Origin: an uncultured beta proteobacterium
GTDB lineage: Bacteria > Pseudomonadota > Gammaproteobacteria > Burkholderiales > SG8-39
Length of the DNA: 60,518 bases
Direction of reading: 5' to 3'
NCBI GenBank assembly: GCA_902826155.1
Contig: CADEDU010000040.1
Span: forward strand, 1-60,518
Below are positions 15,804 to 25,196 of the stretch, one piece after another. How positions within the stretch are numbered: the first letter of the stretch is position 1; every line of letters starts with the position of its first letter. A program made the position numbers and the translations under genes. The notes under the pieces are model-generated. The model did not search any database, was not told the DNA's origin, and saw only the letters and a program-made list of their open reading frames with translations.

Positions 15804-18416
15804 CTACTTCGCCACGATTCCCTTGACGCCGCCCGCAATCAGCGACGCAACGTCGAGCAGCACGTACGGCAAGGCGATGCCACCGGCGCATGCGAGATAC
15901 CGTGGAGACCACTGCGGATCGAACTTGCCCTTGAATCGACGCAACCCCTGGAAGTTGTAGAAGTGTTCGCCATGCTGATAGATGAGCGCGCCGGCGCGGT
16001 GCCAAAGCGGTGCGCCGCCGCGCTCGGCAAGCCCTGAGAGCGGTGCCATGCCGAAGTTGAACCACGAATAGCCTTGCGCCTTGCCCCACATGAGAAGCTC
16101 GGTGAACAGGAAATCCATGGTGCCGTTCGGCGCGTCCGGGCGATGCCGCATCAGGTCGACCGAAAGCTCCGTATGCGCTGCCCCGCGGAGCACGTTCGCG
16201 AAAGCAATCACCTTGGTGTTGTCGCGTACGAGCGCAATCGGGAACTGCGACAAATAGCGCGGCTCGAACGACGCGTTCGAGAACCCCTTCTCGCGGGTCG
16301 CTTTCTGGGTAAGCCATGCCTCGGAGATTTCGGCCAGCGCGGGGACAAGCCCTGCGGTGTTCTCGTTCGATACCAGCTCGAATCGGTAACCTTTTCGGGC
16401 GAGGCGACTGCTCGCCTGACGCAGATCTCGGTGCCTGGCACCGTGGATGTCAAAGGTGCGCAGGTCGACACGCGCTTCCTCGCCAAGCTTGTGCAGTTGC
16501 AAATTCAGATCCAGATAGACGTCCAAGTAGGCGAGCCCGACCTCGAAAAACACCGCCCGAGCGCCGTGCCGATCGCACAGGTCGCGGAACTGCCACGCGA
16601 GCTCGCGCGCCTCGTCCGGCGGGCCGACCGGATCGCCCAGCGCAATCCAACTTTGCGCAGCGCGGCCATACATCAGAAAAGCGTTGCCCCGCTCGCTGAA
16701 AAGCAAGCTCTTGTCGCCACGTAGAGCTAAATAGGCGTGGGTGTTCGGTGAACGCTCGACGATCGGTCTGGCACGTTCGATGTCCGCCGGCAGCGGCCTC
16801 GGCGCACGCCGGACTGCGGGTCGAAGCAGCCGCGCGATCGCGACGATCACCAGCAGGGCGATCGCACCGACGATGGCGCGCATCGAGCGCGGCGCTTCGG
16901 CGCGCAGCGCGAACGCCCACCATAGCTCGTGCGAATATTCGACGTGCTTGAAGGCGAACGTTGCAAGCCATGCCGAGCCGATCATCACGACGAGAATCGT
17001 CGCGATCCACTCAACCGTGAATCGATCGCCAAGAAGCGAGGCCTCGCGGTAGAAGTAGCGCCGGCACGGAGCGAGCGCTGCTGCCATCAAGGCGAGAAGG
17101 ATCGCCTCCTCGTAATCGAACCCCTTGGCGATTGACAACAGCGCGCCGGCGAGGAGCAGAGCAAGGGACAGTCCGTACGCCGCATCGAGCCGTCGTTGTA
17201 GCCCGCGTGCCAGGACCAGTAGTGCCGCGCCAACGAGACTACCCAAGAAATGCGAGGTCTCGATCACCGGCAATGGCAGCACATGGTGAAGCCATGACAG
17301 CCGACCTCGGGTCGACGGGGTAGCGCCCGAGAAGAGCAGTACCGCGCCGCCGACCAGGGTGGTGATGGCCAGCGCCTGCGGAACGAGCTCGCGCACCCAA
17401 GCTCCGAGACGGGAGCGAAGCAACGGCGCTCGGTCCAGGCCATGCACGCCTTCGCGCACTGCGATCAGCACGATCGCGGCGATCAGCGGCAGCAGGTAAT
17501 AGATCGCGCGGAACATCAATAGGGCAGCCGCGAGCTCCGGCGGGGGGATCCGCGCTCCGAGCATGGCCAATAGCGAGCCCTCGAACACGCCGAGTCCACC
17601 AGGGACCTGACTGACGATACCGAGGATCAATGCAAGCAAGAACACCGCAAGGAATTCCGGGTAACTTGGAGCGCTCGCCGCGGGCAGGAGCACATAGAGC
17701 ACGCTGCCCATGAGGAGCAGGTCGGTCGTGCCGATGCCGATCTGCGCGCATGTCATCGTGACCGACGGCGGCTCGATCGGCGGGTGGACGCGAGTGCTGC
17801 AGCGAAGCGCTGTCAACGCCACCAGATAGGCCGCGAGCGCGACCAGCAGCGAAACACCGAGCGCGCGCGTCGAGATGAAGTGCAGGTATGGACTCGGCGC
17901 AACGCCTGGGACGAGGAGCGAGAGCACTAGGCCCCCGAGCGCGGCGAGTGCGACCCAGAACGTGACGCTGCAGAAGACGACAATGCGCGTGACCTCGGCC
18001 GGTGAGACGCCGAAGCTCGAATAGATCCAATAGCGCACCGCGGCACCACCGATCAAGGTGTTGCCGACGTTATTGCCGAACGCGTAACCGATGAACGACG
18101 CAAGCGCGATATTTCGGTACGGGAACGGGCGGTGGATACTCCGAAAGCCGAGGGCGTCGTAACCGGTCAGTACCACGTAACCGATTGCCGTGAGCGACAA
18201 TGCCCAGAGGATCCTCGAGATCGACATGCGCTCGAGGGCATGCACGATCTCGACATATCGATAGTGCTGAAGAGCGTCGTACAGGGCCCAAAGCGCGATA
18301 CAAAAGAACACGACGCCGAGCCACGGGGCAAGTCGGCCGAACAGTTTGCGAGCGGTGTCCCACCAACGCTCGCCGGCGTGGGCATCCAAGGCGCGTTGCG
18401 AATCGGGCTCGGTCAC
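15804..18416 (-). CDS. mprF: MprF, lysylphosphatidylglycerol synthase/flippase
   Basis: The product is 870 residues, the usual length. The N-terminal 550 residues hold about a dozen membrane helices of the flippase domain (GYVVLTGYDALGFRSIHR, GNNVGNTLIGGAAVRYWIYS, QVPGGLGVFEGSLLAMLG). The C-terminal 320 residues form the cytoplasmic DUF2156 transferase domain (SLLFSERGNAFLMYGRAAQ, VSFEPRYLSQFPIALVRD-type segment, TMDFLFTELLMWGKAQGYSW, FNFGMAPLSGL). MprF transfers lysine or alanine from tRNA to phosphatidylglycerol and moves the product outward, lowering surface negative charge and giving resistance to cationic peptides. The amino acid used cannot be told from sequence. A potassium-channel gene follows upstream on the same strand. 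Confidence 0.93.
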   Translation of the reverse strand: MTEPDSQRALDAHAGERWWDTARKLFGRLAPWLGVVFFCIALWALYDALQHYRYVEIVHALERMSISRILWALSLTAIGYVVLTGYDALGFRSIHRPFPYRNIALASFIGYAFGNNVGNTLIGGAAVRYWIYSSFGVSPAEVTRIVVFCSVTFWVALAALGGLVLSLLVPGVAPSPYLHFISTRALGVSLLVALAAYLVALTALRCSTRVHPPIEPPSVTMTCAQIGIGTTDLLLMGSVLYVLLPAASAPSYPEFLAVFLLALILGIVSQVPGGLGVFEGSLLAMLGARIPPPELAAALLMFRAIYYLLPLIAAIVLIAVREGVHGLDRAPLLRSRLGAWVRELVPQALAITTLVGGAVLLFSGATPSTRGRLSWLHHVLPLPVIETSHFLGSLVGAALLVLARGLQRRLDAAYGLSLALLLAGALLSIAKGFDYEEAILLALMAAALAPCRRYFYREASLLGDRFTVEWIATILVVMIGSAWLATFAFKHVEYSHELWWAFALRAEAPRSMRAIVGAIALLVIVAIARLLRPAVRRAPRPLPADIERARPIVERSPNTHAYLALRGDKSLLFSERGNAFLMYGRAAQSWIALGDPVGPPDEARELAWQFRDLCDRHGARAVFFEVGLAYLDVYLDLNLQLHKLGEEARVDLRTFDIHGARHRDLRQASSRLARKGYRFELVSNENTAGLVPALAEISEAWLTQKATREKGFSNASFEPRYLSQFPIALVRDNTKVIAFANVLRGAAHTELSVDLMRHRPDAPNGTMDFLFTELLMWGKAQGYSWFNFGMAPLSGLAERGGAPLWHRAGALIYQHGEHFYNFQGLRRFKGKFDPQWSPRYLACAGGIALPYVLLDVASLIAGGVKGIVAK

Positions 18417-18476
18417 CGTGGCGAGTTAGGGCGCTCGACGTGCGCCGACGGACGGCAGTGTAGTCCTCGAGCGCGT

Positions 18477-18902
18477 CTATTCGATCTTCCAGTAGCGCTC
18501 CATCGCCAGATAGGTGTACGACGCGGACCAGCCGATCAGAAGCAGGCCGTTCAGCGTTTCAACACCGGCCAGCATGCGAATCGCGCCGGTCGGGAAGATG
18601 TCTCCGTAGCCTAGCGAGGTGTAGGTCTCGGCCGAAAAGTACAGAGCGCGAACCAGTGAAAGCTCCATGGGTTCGCCAAGGCCGCCGAGCTTGACCTTTG
18701 CGATCAGCCACAAGAAGGCAAGGCCATACAACAGTATCTCCGATGCGTGAGCAACGAAGGCTACCAGGATGACGATAACCAACTTGAAGCGCGCCGATAC
18801 CTCCACGCGCCCCAGCGCAGCGCTCAGGCCGCGCAGCGCCTCGTAGTGGATGACGGTCGTTGCGACAACCAGCACCAGGCAGGCCAGGGCAACGATCAGC
18901 AT
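18477..18902 (-). CDS. two-pore-helix type potassium channel family protein
   Basis: The product is 141 residues. A first hydrophobic segment (1-17), a second (41-67), a pore helix and filter with TSLGYGD (95-101), and a last helix (107-130) fit the Ion_trans_2 potassium channel family. TxGYGD is the selectivity signature, here T-S-L-G-Y-G-D. There is no cytosolic RCK or cyclic-nucleotide domain, so gating is unknown. It lies 60 bases upstream of mprF on the same strand and may be transcribed with it. Confidence 0.85.
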   Translation of the reverse strand: MLIVALACLVLVVATTVIHYEALRGLSAALGRVEVSARFKLVIVILVAFVAHASEILLYGLAFLWLIAKVKLGGLGEPMELSLVRALYFSAETYTSLGYGDIFPTGAIRMLAGVETLNGLLLIGWSASYTYLAMERYWKIE

Positions 18903-19124
18903 GCGTATTCGTCAGTGCGGTAAGCACAGCCAACACGACATGCTGTCGCGCCACTCGAATCAGGGGAGGCGACTGCGGAAATCACGCGGCGAATCTTTCT
19001 TCGTGAAGTGCCACGATCCATCGCGGCGGTTCGCCAGAAAAGTCCCACCCGTCACGAACCTCGCATGACGTGCGTCACTGCACGCAGCGTGTCGAAACAA
19101 CCTAGGAAGGCTTACGCCCGACAA

Positions 19125-19144
19125 CCCGGCGAGATCACGCCGGG
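19125..19144 (-). terminator. possible terminator hairpin after the lipoprotein gene
   Basis: CCCGGCG at 19125-19131 pairs perfectly with CGCCGGG at 19138-19144 across a six-base loop, seven bases past the stop of the reverse-strand lipoprotein gene. There is no strong T tract after it on that strand, so it may be a weak terminator or just an RNA hairpin. Confidence 0.35.
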
Positions 19145-19150
19145 ATGGGG

Positions 19151-19378
19151 CTAACGCCAACCGTGATGCCAGCCGCGATCGGCGTGGTACCAACCCCATC
19201 CGTAGCGCGGATGGTGCCGATGGTGGTATCCGGGGCCAGGTGCCGGATAGGCCGGTGCGACGTACACCACGCCTGGAGGCACCACTACACCGACCGGTGC
19301 AACGACGCGCACGGGCGCTGGCGCCACAACGCAACCACCGATTGAAAAAGCAACGAGTGCAATCGCCAGTGACTTCAT
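19151..19378 (-). CDS. small lipoprotein with His/Tyr/Gly-rich tail
   Basis: The product is 75 residues from the ATG at 19378, which has GAGGGA upstream. The signal MKSLAIALVAFSIGGC ends in a lipobox (SIGG before Cys16), so the protein should be lipid-anchored. After a Val/Pro-rich spacer the tail is HHRHHPRYGWGWYHADRGWH, rich in His, Tyr, Trp and Gly. Similar tiny lipoproteins are common in proteobacteria and have no agreed function; metal binding by the tail is possible but not shown. The gene stands alone between the channel and the glycosyltransferase. Confidence 0.78.
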   Translation of the reverse strand: MKSLAIALVAFSIGGCVVAPAPVRVVAPVGVVVPPGVVYVAPAYPAPGPGYHHRHHPRYGWGWYHADRGWHHGWR

Positions 19379-19513
19379 GAAAGATTCCCTCACGAACTGA
19401 AAGCCGATCCTCCCGGCTAATGTAGCGTCCGAGGATGTTCGCGAACGGGCGCGCATCAATAGCAAGAGTAAGTATTCGTTTCGGGCCCAAGCGATCGAGA
19501 GCTATTGATACGG

Positions 19514-21475
19514 TTATGAGCATTGGTGCCCGCTGGTGCGCGGTGGCACGGCGCCTGACTGCAATGCAAGGCAGCCCCCCGGTTGCGCACGCGCCGCCCT
19601 GGCGCTGTCGCAGATTTCCTTGCAGCCGATGTTTCCGCCAGGCTCGGATGTGTCCGTCGCACTGGTCGTCACGCGTTCTTGGTCTGCGTCGGGCCGGCGA
19701 TCGCCTAGGGATCCTCCCCTAGAGCGAACCGGCATCGTCGACGCGCGGAATGATCGTCCGTGCGGGGCTCGCGCGACCAGGACCCTGCGCAGATCGCGCG
19801 AGACTTCGTGCATCGGCAAGTGCGCGCGCAGCATCGCGTCGTACATCGCCGGAGTCATGATCGCATAGGCCTGCGACTCGCCCTTCCATCGTTCGACGAA
19901 CTCGGCCGTGCTGGCAATGAACTTCTCCGGCTCGGCGGCGATGCCCGGCCCCAACTCGCCTCGGTAACTCACCAGCGTGATCGGGCGACCCAGATAGAAC
20001 GGCACGGTGTCATCGAAGGTCTCGACACTGTAGACGTGAATACTCACGGGAAGCGTGCGTTTCTCGCCGAGGATCGAATCGACCAGCCGCTCCGACGAGT
20101 AGCGTTCGTCGGTCCGATGCAGTCCGAATTGAAGGAACTGCAGCGCCAGCAGCGAACCGGCAGCGATCGTCAGCATGGCCCGTCCGGCTGCGCCGCGCAA
20201 CGCGAGGATAGCGGCGATCACCCCCGCTACGGTCAGCGTCCAGCCGAATGGTCTGAGCCATTCAATCACCTGCAAGTCGGGTGCGTTCATCTCGCCGAAC
20301 CAGCCTGCCCGCGCTCCCGTTACCAACGCGGTGGCGGTCGCGGCGCCCACCAGAGTCATCGTGAGCGGTGCGGTGAGCCGGGTGCGGGTATCGTTCCAGT
20401 GAACATTGCGTGCAATCAGCAGGGCAAGCGCTGGCAGGGCCGGCAGGATGTAGGCGGGCAGCTTCGAGCTCGATGCGCTGAAGAATCCGACGATCACGAC
20501 TGCCCAGATCAGCAGCAGTCGGTCGACGTTCAACGCGGGGCCGACGTTCGCTCGCGGTGTCGTCGGGTGCCGCCACGCGCGAACGCAGACTCGCGGGAGC
20601 AATGCCGTCCACGGCAGCATCGCCAGCGCGACTATCGGCAGGAAGTACCACCATGGTCCGGTCCGATGATGATTGGGGAGCGCGAAACGCTCGAGGTGCT
20701 CGCGAATGAAGAAGAAGTGAAAGAACTCCGGATTGCGCGCCTGCACCAGGAGGAACCACGGAACGGTGATCACAGCCAGCAGGGCAATGCCTCGCATAAG
20801 TTCGAGCCGGCGAACGAGTCGCCAATCCCGCTGCAGCAACACATACGCAGCGAGAGCCAGGCTCGGAAGCACGATCGCCACGAGTCCTTTGCTCAGTACG
20901 CCCAGACCGATCGCTGCCCAGCACCCGAGCATCCAGCGGCGTTGCGTGCCAGGCACGGCGTCAGGCTGTTGCGAAAGAACGAACGCGCACAGGGCGGCAG
21001 TGAGAAAGAAACTGAGCCCCATGTCCAGAGTCAGAACTTGCCCGCCGACAAAGTAGCCCCAGGATGAGCAAAGCACCGCGACGGGTACGAAGACCGACGC
21101 CGCGGGCGCCAGTCGCTTGCCGGTAAGCGCGACGATCGCAATTCCCAGGAAACCGGTCAATGCAGGCCACAAACGCGCCGTCCATTCGTCCGCACCGAAC
21201 AGCGCGTAGGTCGCTGCCGTAATCCAGTATTGCAGCGGCGGTTTCTCGAAGTACTTGAAGCCGTTGAGCCGAGGGGTCACCCAGTCGCCGGAGTTGAACA
21301 TGGCGAGCGGTATCTCGGCATAGCGGCCCTCGTCGGGCTGAAACAGGCCACGCAGTTCGATCAATCCGAACCATGCGACGATCAATCCAGCGAAAAGGAC
21401 GATCGCCAGCAGTCGTTGGTGCGAATTGATCGGGGGGCTGTTTTCTACTCTCGGCACTTCCGGATTTGCCTGCAC
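19514..21475 (-). CDS. ArnT/PMT-like family 39 glycosyltransferase
   Basis: The frame spans 653 residues from a GTG at 21475 (no ATG fits; ribosome site weak). The first periplasmic loop carries PDEGRYAEIP with Asp48-Glu49, the catalytic acidic motif of lipid-linked sugar transferases, then EKPPLQYWITA, also conserved in ArnT. About 12 membrane helices follow and a periplasmic domain ends near LRRVLVARA. By family it transfers a sugar (for ArnT, aminoarabinose to lipid A) from an undecaprenyl carrier. The last 75 residues or so are Ser/Arg/Gly-rich with no family character, suggesting that the original stop was lost by a frameshift. Together with mprF it may alter envelope charge; no arn biosynthesis genes are visible. 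Confidence 0.85.
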   Translation of the reverse strand: MQANPEVPRVENSPPINSHQRLLAIVLFAGLIVAWFGLIELRGLFQPDEGRYAEIPLAMFNSGDWVTPRLNGFKYFEKPPLQYWITAATYALFGADEWTARLWPALTGFLGIAIVALTGKRLAPAASVFVPVAVLCSSWGYFVGGQVLTLDMGLSFFLTAALCAFVLSQQPDAVPGTQRRWMLGCWAAIGLGVLSKGLVAIVLPSLALAAYVLLQRDWRLVRRLELMRGIALLAVITVPWFLLVQARNPEFFHFFFIREHLERFALPNHHRTGPWWYFLPIVALAMLPWTALLPRVCVRAWRHPTTPRANVGPALNVDRLLLIWAVVIVGFFSASSSKLPAYILPALPALALLIARNVHWNDTRTRLTAPLTMTLVGAATATALVTGARAGWFGEMNAPDLQVIEWLRPFGWTLTVAGVIAAILALRGAAGRAMLTIAAGSLLALQFLQFGLHRTDERYSSERLVDSILGEKRTLPVSIHVYSVETFDDTVPFYLGRPITLVSYRGELGPGIAAEPEKFIASTAEFVERWKGESQAYAIMTPAMYDAMLRAHLPMHEVSRDLRRVLVARAPHGRSFRASTMPVRSRGGSLGDRRPDADQERVTTSATDTSEPGGNIGCKEICDSARAARAQPGGCLALQSGAVPPRTSGHQCS

Positions 21476-21903
21476 GAATAAGCTGGCAGGTCGTTCGGGC
21501 GTGAAGACTTCGCTAACCTGACACCATTGCCATCAAGCGTCATGGCGGGAGGTGGGCCGATCCCGCCGCGACAATCGCTGAGTCTATGGAACCGGGGCAA
21601 CCGCGACACGTGCCGCCGGTCACGTGAGTGCATGACCAAAGGCATGGGTCGGCGGCGTTGCCAGGGGTTGCGAGGATGCAGATTGAGGCACGCGCGCGAG
21701 CAGGCTCGCCCAACTCAATCAAGCCGTGATCACCACCTGACTGCTGACTCAGTGTCAGTGTCACTCGGGCGCCCATGCTACGTGCAGGAGCCGCAGCGCA
21801 GGCGACCCGTTCGCGCAAAAAAATCTTCGATGCGCATTGACTGTACTCAACCCGCGATTGACGCGCATGTCCTAGCGTAACGTGTCCTTTCTAGGAGACC
21901 GCA
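21476..21903. other. intergenic stretch between divergent genes
   Basis: About 430 bases between the divergent glycosyltransferase and SQR genes. An A-rich run (AAAAAAA near 21820) and AT-richer DNA before 21904 suggest the SQR promoter region, but I could not assign -35/-10 boxes with confidence. No convincing small gene was seen. Confidence 0.5.
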
Positions 21904-23178
21904 ATGAAGCATATCGTCATCCTCGGCGCGGGATTGGGTGGGCTACCGATGGCTTACGAGATGAAGGCCTTGGCTCGTGCCGATGAACGCATCACGGTTG
22001 TCGGCAACGGTCCGACGTTCCAATTCGTACCATCGAATCCGTGGGTCGCGGTGAAGTGGCGCGAGCGGTCCGACATCGAGTTCCCGGTCGCGGGCTACCT
22101 CGACAAGAAAGGCATCGGATTCAATCCTTCCGGTGCGAAGCGGGTACATCCGGAGCGCAATCAGATCGAGCTCGGCGACGGAACCTTCCTCGACTATGAC
22201 TATCTCGTCATCGCGACCGGACCGAGGCTCGCGTTCGATGAAGTGGAAGGCTTGGGGCCCGAGCATCACACTCAGTCGGTGTGTCAGGTCGAGCACGCCG
22301 TACGAGCGGCCGATCAGTGGGAACGCTTCGTCGTCGATCCAGGGCCGATCGTGGTGGGGGCGGTGCAGGGCGCATCGTGCTTCGGGCCAGCCTACGAGTT
22401 CGCGTTCATCATGGACTCCGATTTGCGCCGGCGGCGGATTCGCGACCGCGTGCCGATGACGTTCGTGACGGCCGAGCCCTATATCGGACATCTCGGCTTG
22501 GGCGGAGTCGGCGATTCCAAGACGATGCTGGAATCGGCGATGCGTGAGCGGCATATCAAATGGATCACGAACGCCAAAGTGACAAAGGTCGAGGCGGGAA
22601 AAATGCTCGCGACCGAACATGACGACGACGGCCGGCCGAAGAAGACCCACGAGCTGCCGTTCAAGTACTCGATGATGCTGCCGGCTTTCAAGGGCATCGA
22701 CGCGGTGTTCGGCATCGAAGGCCTGGTCAATCCGCGCGGCTTCGTCCTCATCGACGAGTACCAACGCAATCCGAAGTATCCGAATGTCCACGCGGTTGGC
22801 GTATGCGTGGCGATTCCCCCGATCGAGTCCACACCGGTGCCGACCGGTGCGCCGAAGACCGGCTACATGATTGAATCAATGGTCACCGCGACGGCGCACA
22901 ACATCAGGGCTGCCATCGACGCCAAGCCACCGTCGACACGGGCCACGTGGAACGCCGTTTGTCTGGCCGACATGGGGGATACCGGCATCGCCTTCGTTGC
23001 CTTGCCGCAGAATCCGCCACGCAACGTCAATTGGTTCAGTGAAGGCAAATGGGTCCATCTTGCCAAGGTTGCATTCGAGAAGTACTTCCTGCGCAAGATG
23101 AAGAAGGGCACCTCGGAGCCGTTGTACGAAAAGTACGTGTTCAAGGCCTTGGGGATCGAAAAGCTGAAGACACCCTGA
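21904..23178 (+). CDS. sqr: sulfide:quinone oxidoreductase
   Basis: The product is 424 residues with ribosome site AGGAGA. The N-terminal HIVILGAGLGGLPMAYEM is the FAD-binding GxGxxG motif, and LVIATGPRLAF closes the first dinucleotide domain. Cys127, Cys159 (in GASCFGPAYE) and Cys354 (in AVCLADMGD) match the spacing of the three catalytic cysteines known from Acidithiobacillus SQR (128, 160, 356), which is strong support. PTGAPKTGYMIESM near residue 315 is also typical. The enzyme oxidises sulfide to sulfane sulfur at the membrane and passes electrons to quinone. The positively charged C-terminal helices (KVAFEKYFLRKMKKG) should anchor it to the membrane. The gene stands alone; the ArsR-rhodanese and DsrE genes lie 13 kb away. 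Confidence 0.9.
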   Translation: MKHIVILGAGLGGLPMAYEMKALARADERITVVGNGPTFQFVPSNPWVAVKWRERSDIEFPVAGYLDKKGIGFNPSGAKRVHPERNQIELGDGTFLDYDYLVIATGPRLAFDEVEGLGPEHHTQSVCQVEHAVRAADQWERFVVDPGPIVVGAVQGASCFGPAYEFAFIMDSDLRRRRIRDRVPMTFVTAEPYIGHLGLGGVGDSKTMLESAMRERHIKWITNAKVTKVEAGKMLATEHDDDGRPKKTHELPFKYSMMLPAFKGIDAVFGIEGLVNPRGFVLIDEYQRNPKYPNVHAVGVCVAIPPIESTPVPTGAPKTGYMIESMVTATAHNIRAAIDAKPPSTRATWNAVCLADMGDTGIAFVALPQNPPRNVNWFSEGKWVHLAKVAFEKYFLRKMKKGTSEPLYEKYVFKALGIEKLKTP

Positions 23179-23258
23179 TCGGTTGGGGTACACCCAACGG
23201 CGCGAAGTTTCCGTTCGCGTTCAAGGGTCGACTTGTGACGTCGTAGCCCGCGGCTTGT

Positions 23259-24527
23259 CTACGCCGTCACGAGTGTCGCGAGTACCGTCAGCGCCATTCC
23301 TGCGGTAGCGAGCCAACCGAGAGTCCGCAATCGGCGCCCCACGACATGCTCGCCCATCGTGCCCGGGTCGCTCGCGAGAATCATCATGACGGCCATCACG
23401 GGCACTGCCACGACGCCGTTCAGCACCGCCACCCAGAACAGCTCCTTGATCGGGTCCATCGGCGTGAAGCACAGCAGCACGCCGACGAGGGTGGCGGCGA
23501 CGATCACACCGTAAAAGCCGCGACCTTCGCCATGTTCGAGCCGGAGTCTCAGGCTGCCATTCCAGCCGGCGGCCTCGGCGACCGCGTAAGCGGCCGATCC
23601 GGCGAGCACCGGAACCGCGAGCAGACCCGTGCCGATGATGCCCAGGCTGAACAACAAGAACGTCAGCTCACCGGCCAGCGGCCGCAGCACCTCCGCCGCC
23701 TGCGCGGAAGTCTGGATGTCGTGAACGCCGGCGACATGCAAGGTTGCCGCGGTGCTCACGATAATGAAGAACGCGATCAGATTGGAGAACGTCATACCGA
23801 CGAGGCTGTCCCATTTGATTCGCCTCAGGTGCCGACGCACGTGAGCGGTAGTGTGCGAAGACGCCGGCCTCGCACTTGCGTCCTCCATTTCGAGAGCCGC
23901 CTGCCAGAAGAACAGATAGGGGCTAATCGTCGTTCCAAACACCGCGACTACGGTGAGGAGCATCACGTGCCCGCGCGGCAGCGACGGCCGGAGCGACAGC
24001 CACGCCACCTGCAGCCAATCGACCTGCAGCGTAAAGGCGACCGCAACGTACGCGAACAGCACCAGCGTCAACCATTTCAGCCAGCGAACGTAGACGTGAT
24101 AGCTGACGAACACCTGCAGCACCACCGAAAGCAGTCCGAAGGTGACAGCGTAGACGTGGGACGAGCCGCCGAGCACCAGGCGAAGTGCCTCGGCCATCGC
24201 GGCCAGGTCGGCCGCGATGTTGAGAGTGTTCGCCATCAGAAGCATCGCCACGACCGCGAACAGCACTGGGCGGGGGAACCGCGTTTTGATATTCGCGGTC
24301 AACCCTCGTCCTGTGACATGACCGATCCGCGCACTCACGATCTGAATCGCGACCATCACTGGCAGCGTGAACACCACGGTCCAGAGCATCGCGAAGCCGA
24401 ACTGCGCACCGGCTTGCGAGTAGGTTGCGATGCCGCTCGGGTCGTCGTCCGCGGCGCCGGTGATCAGACCCGGTCCGAGACGGCGTACGTCAAGGCGGCG
24501 TCCGAGCCGTTGAATTTGGGCGCGCAT
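23259..24527 (-). CDS. Nramp-family divalent metal transporter with non-canonical metal-site motifs
   Basis: The product is 422 residues with 11 predicted helices. The overall order of helices and the first-helix region GPGLITGAADDDPSGIATYS are Nramp-like. In canonical Nramp the metal site is DPGN in helix 1 and MPH in helix 6; here the equivalents are DPSG (29-32) and TISPY (200-204). This places it in a divergent branch, for which specificity other than Mn/Fe is plausible; published work on Nramp-related magnesium transporters shows such changes alter ion choice. I cannot decide the ion. It lies convergent with sqr and next to the rhomboid gene on the same strand (69-base gap). Confidence 0.82.
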   Translation of the reverse strand: MRAQIQRLGRRLDVRRLGPGLITGAADDDPSGIATYSQAGAQFGFAMLWTVVFTLPVMVAIQIVSARIGHVTGRGLTANIKTRFPRPVLFAVVAMLLMANTLNIAADLAAMAEALRLVLGGSSHVYAVTFGLLSVVLQVFVSYHVYVRWLKWLTLVLFAYVAVAFTLQVDWLQVAWLSLRPSLPRGHVMLLTVVAVFGTTISPYLFFWQAALEMEDASARPASSHTTAHVRRHLRRIKWDSLVGMTFSNLIAFFIIVSTAATLHVAGVHDIQTSAQAAEVLRPLAGELTFLLFSLGIIGTGLLAVPVLAGSAAYAVAEAAGWNGSLRLRLEHGEGRGFYGVIVAATLVGVLLCFTPMDPIKELFWVAVLNGVVAVPVMAVMMILASDPGTMGEHVVGRRLRTLGWLATAGMALTVLATLVTA

Positions 24528-24596
24528 GCTTCGCCGAACCGTATCAAATCACCGGCGCCCCGCATCGGGACAGGCAGAGATTTGGCGTCGGCGCCA

Positions 24597-25196
24597 TCAC
24601 CAGCGGGGCGGTCGATTCGACACCGACTTGCCGTAGCGCCAGGCGATCCAACCGCCGAGCAGCCCACCGAGATGCGCGAAGTGCGCAACACCAGCCTGCG
24701 ATCCGGTCACGCCCAATACCAGTTCCAGTCCCGCATACGCAGCCACGAAGACGCGCGCAGGCAGCGGCACCGGTGGAATGAGCAGCACGACGGTACGGTT
24801 CGGAAACACGATCGCAAAGCCAAGCAGTAATGCGAACACGCCCGCCGATGCGCCCACCACCGGAACGTGACCGAGCGCTAGCCATTGGCCCATCACTACC
24901 TGCGCGAGGGCGCCGAACACCACACCTGAGAAGTAGGCCAGTGCAGTACGGCGGGCGCCCCACACTCGTTCGAGATCCGCGCCGAACATCCACACCGCAA
25001 ACATGTTGAACAAGAGATGGAACAGGCTTCCGTGCAGAAAGCTGTAGCTGATCAGGGTCCTTGGCGCGACCACCAAGGCCGCCGGATCGCCGGTCCAGAG
25101 CGCCAACCAACCGACCGCGTCCTGTTCAAGAACCGACTTCATGAGGTACTGCAGTACGTGTGCGATGATCAGATTGCGAGTGAAGGATGGCAGCAT
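24597..25196 (-). CDS. rhomboid-family intramembrane serine protease
   Basis: The product is 199 residues with six helices. The catalytic elements are present: HLLFNMFAVWMFG (60-72) with the oxyanion Asn, GASAG with Ser117, and AHFAHLGGLLGG with His172/His175. A WxR-like element in loop 1 is not obvious. It cuts membrane-protein substrates within the bilayer; substrate unknown. The tail RYGKSVSNRPPRW is basic. The 3' 145 bases of this gene recur in mutated form at 26378-26523. Confidence 0.88.
   Translation of the reverse strand: MLPSFTRNLIIAHVLQYLMKSVLEQDAVGWLALWTGDPAALVVAPRTLISYSFLHGSLFHLLFNMFAVWMFGADLERVWGARRTALAYFSGVVFGALAQVVMGQWLALGHVPVVGASAGVFALLLGFAIVFPNRTVVLLIPPVPLPARVFVAAYAGLELVLGVTGSQAGVAHFAHLGGLLGGWIAWRYGKSVSNRPPRW

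Noticed and set aside
19760..21067. A 435-codon forward frame antisense to the ArnT-like gene
   Set aside because: Very rich in Arg, Gln and His with no hydrophobic core, as expected for the reverse of a GC-rich membrane-protein gene; no ribosome site or family pattern.
23346..24830. A 494-codon forward frame across the Nramp and rhomboid genes
   Set aside because: Composition dominated by Arg/His/Gln, spans two real reverse-strand genes and the gap between them; an antisense shadow.
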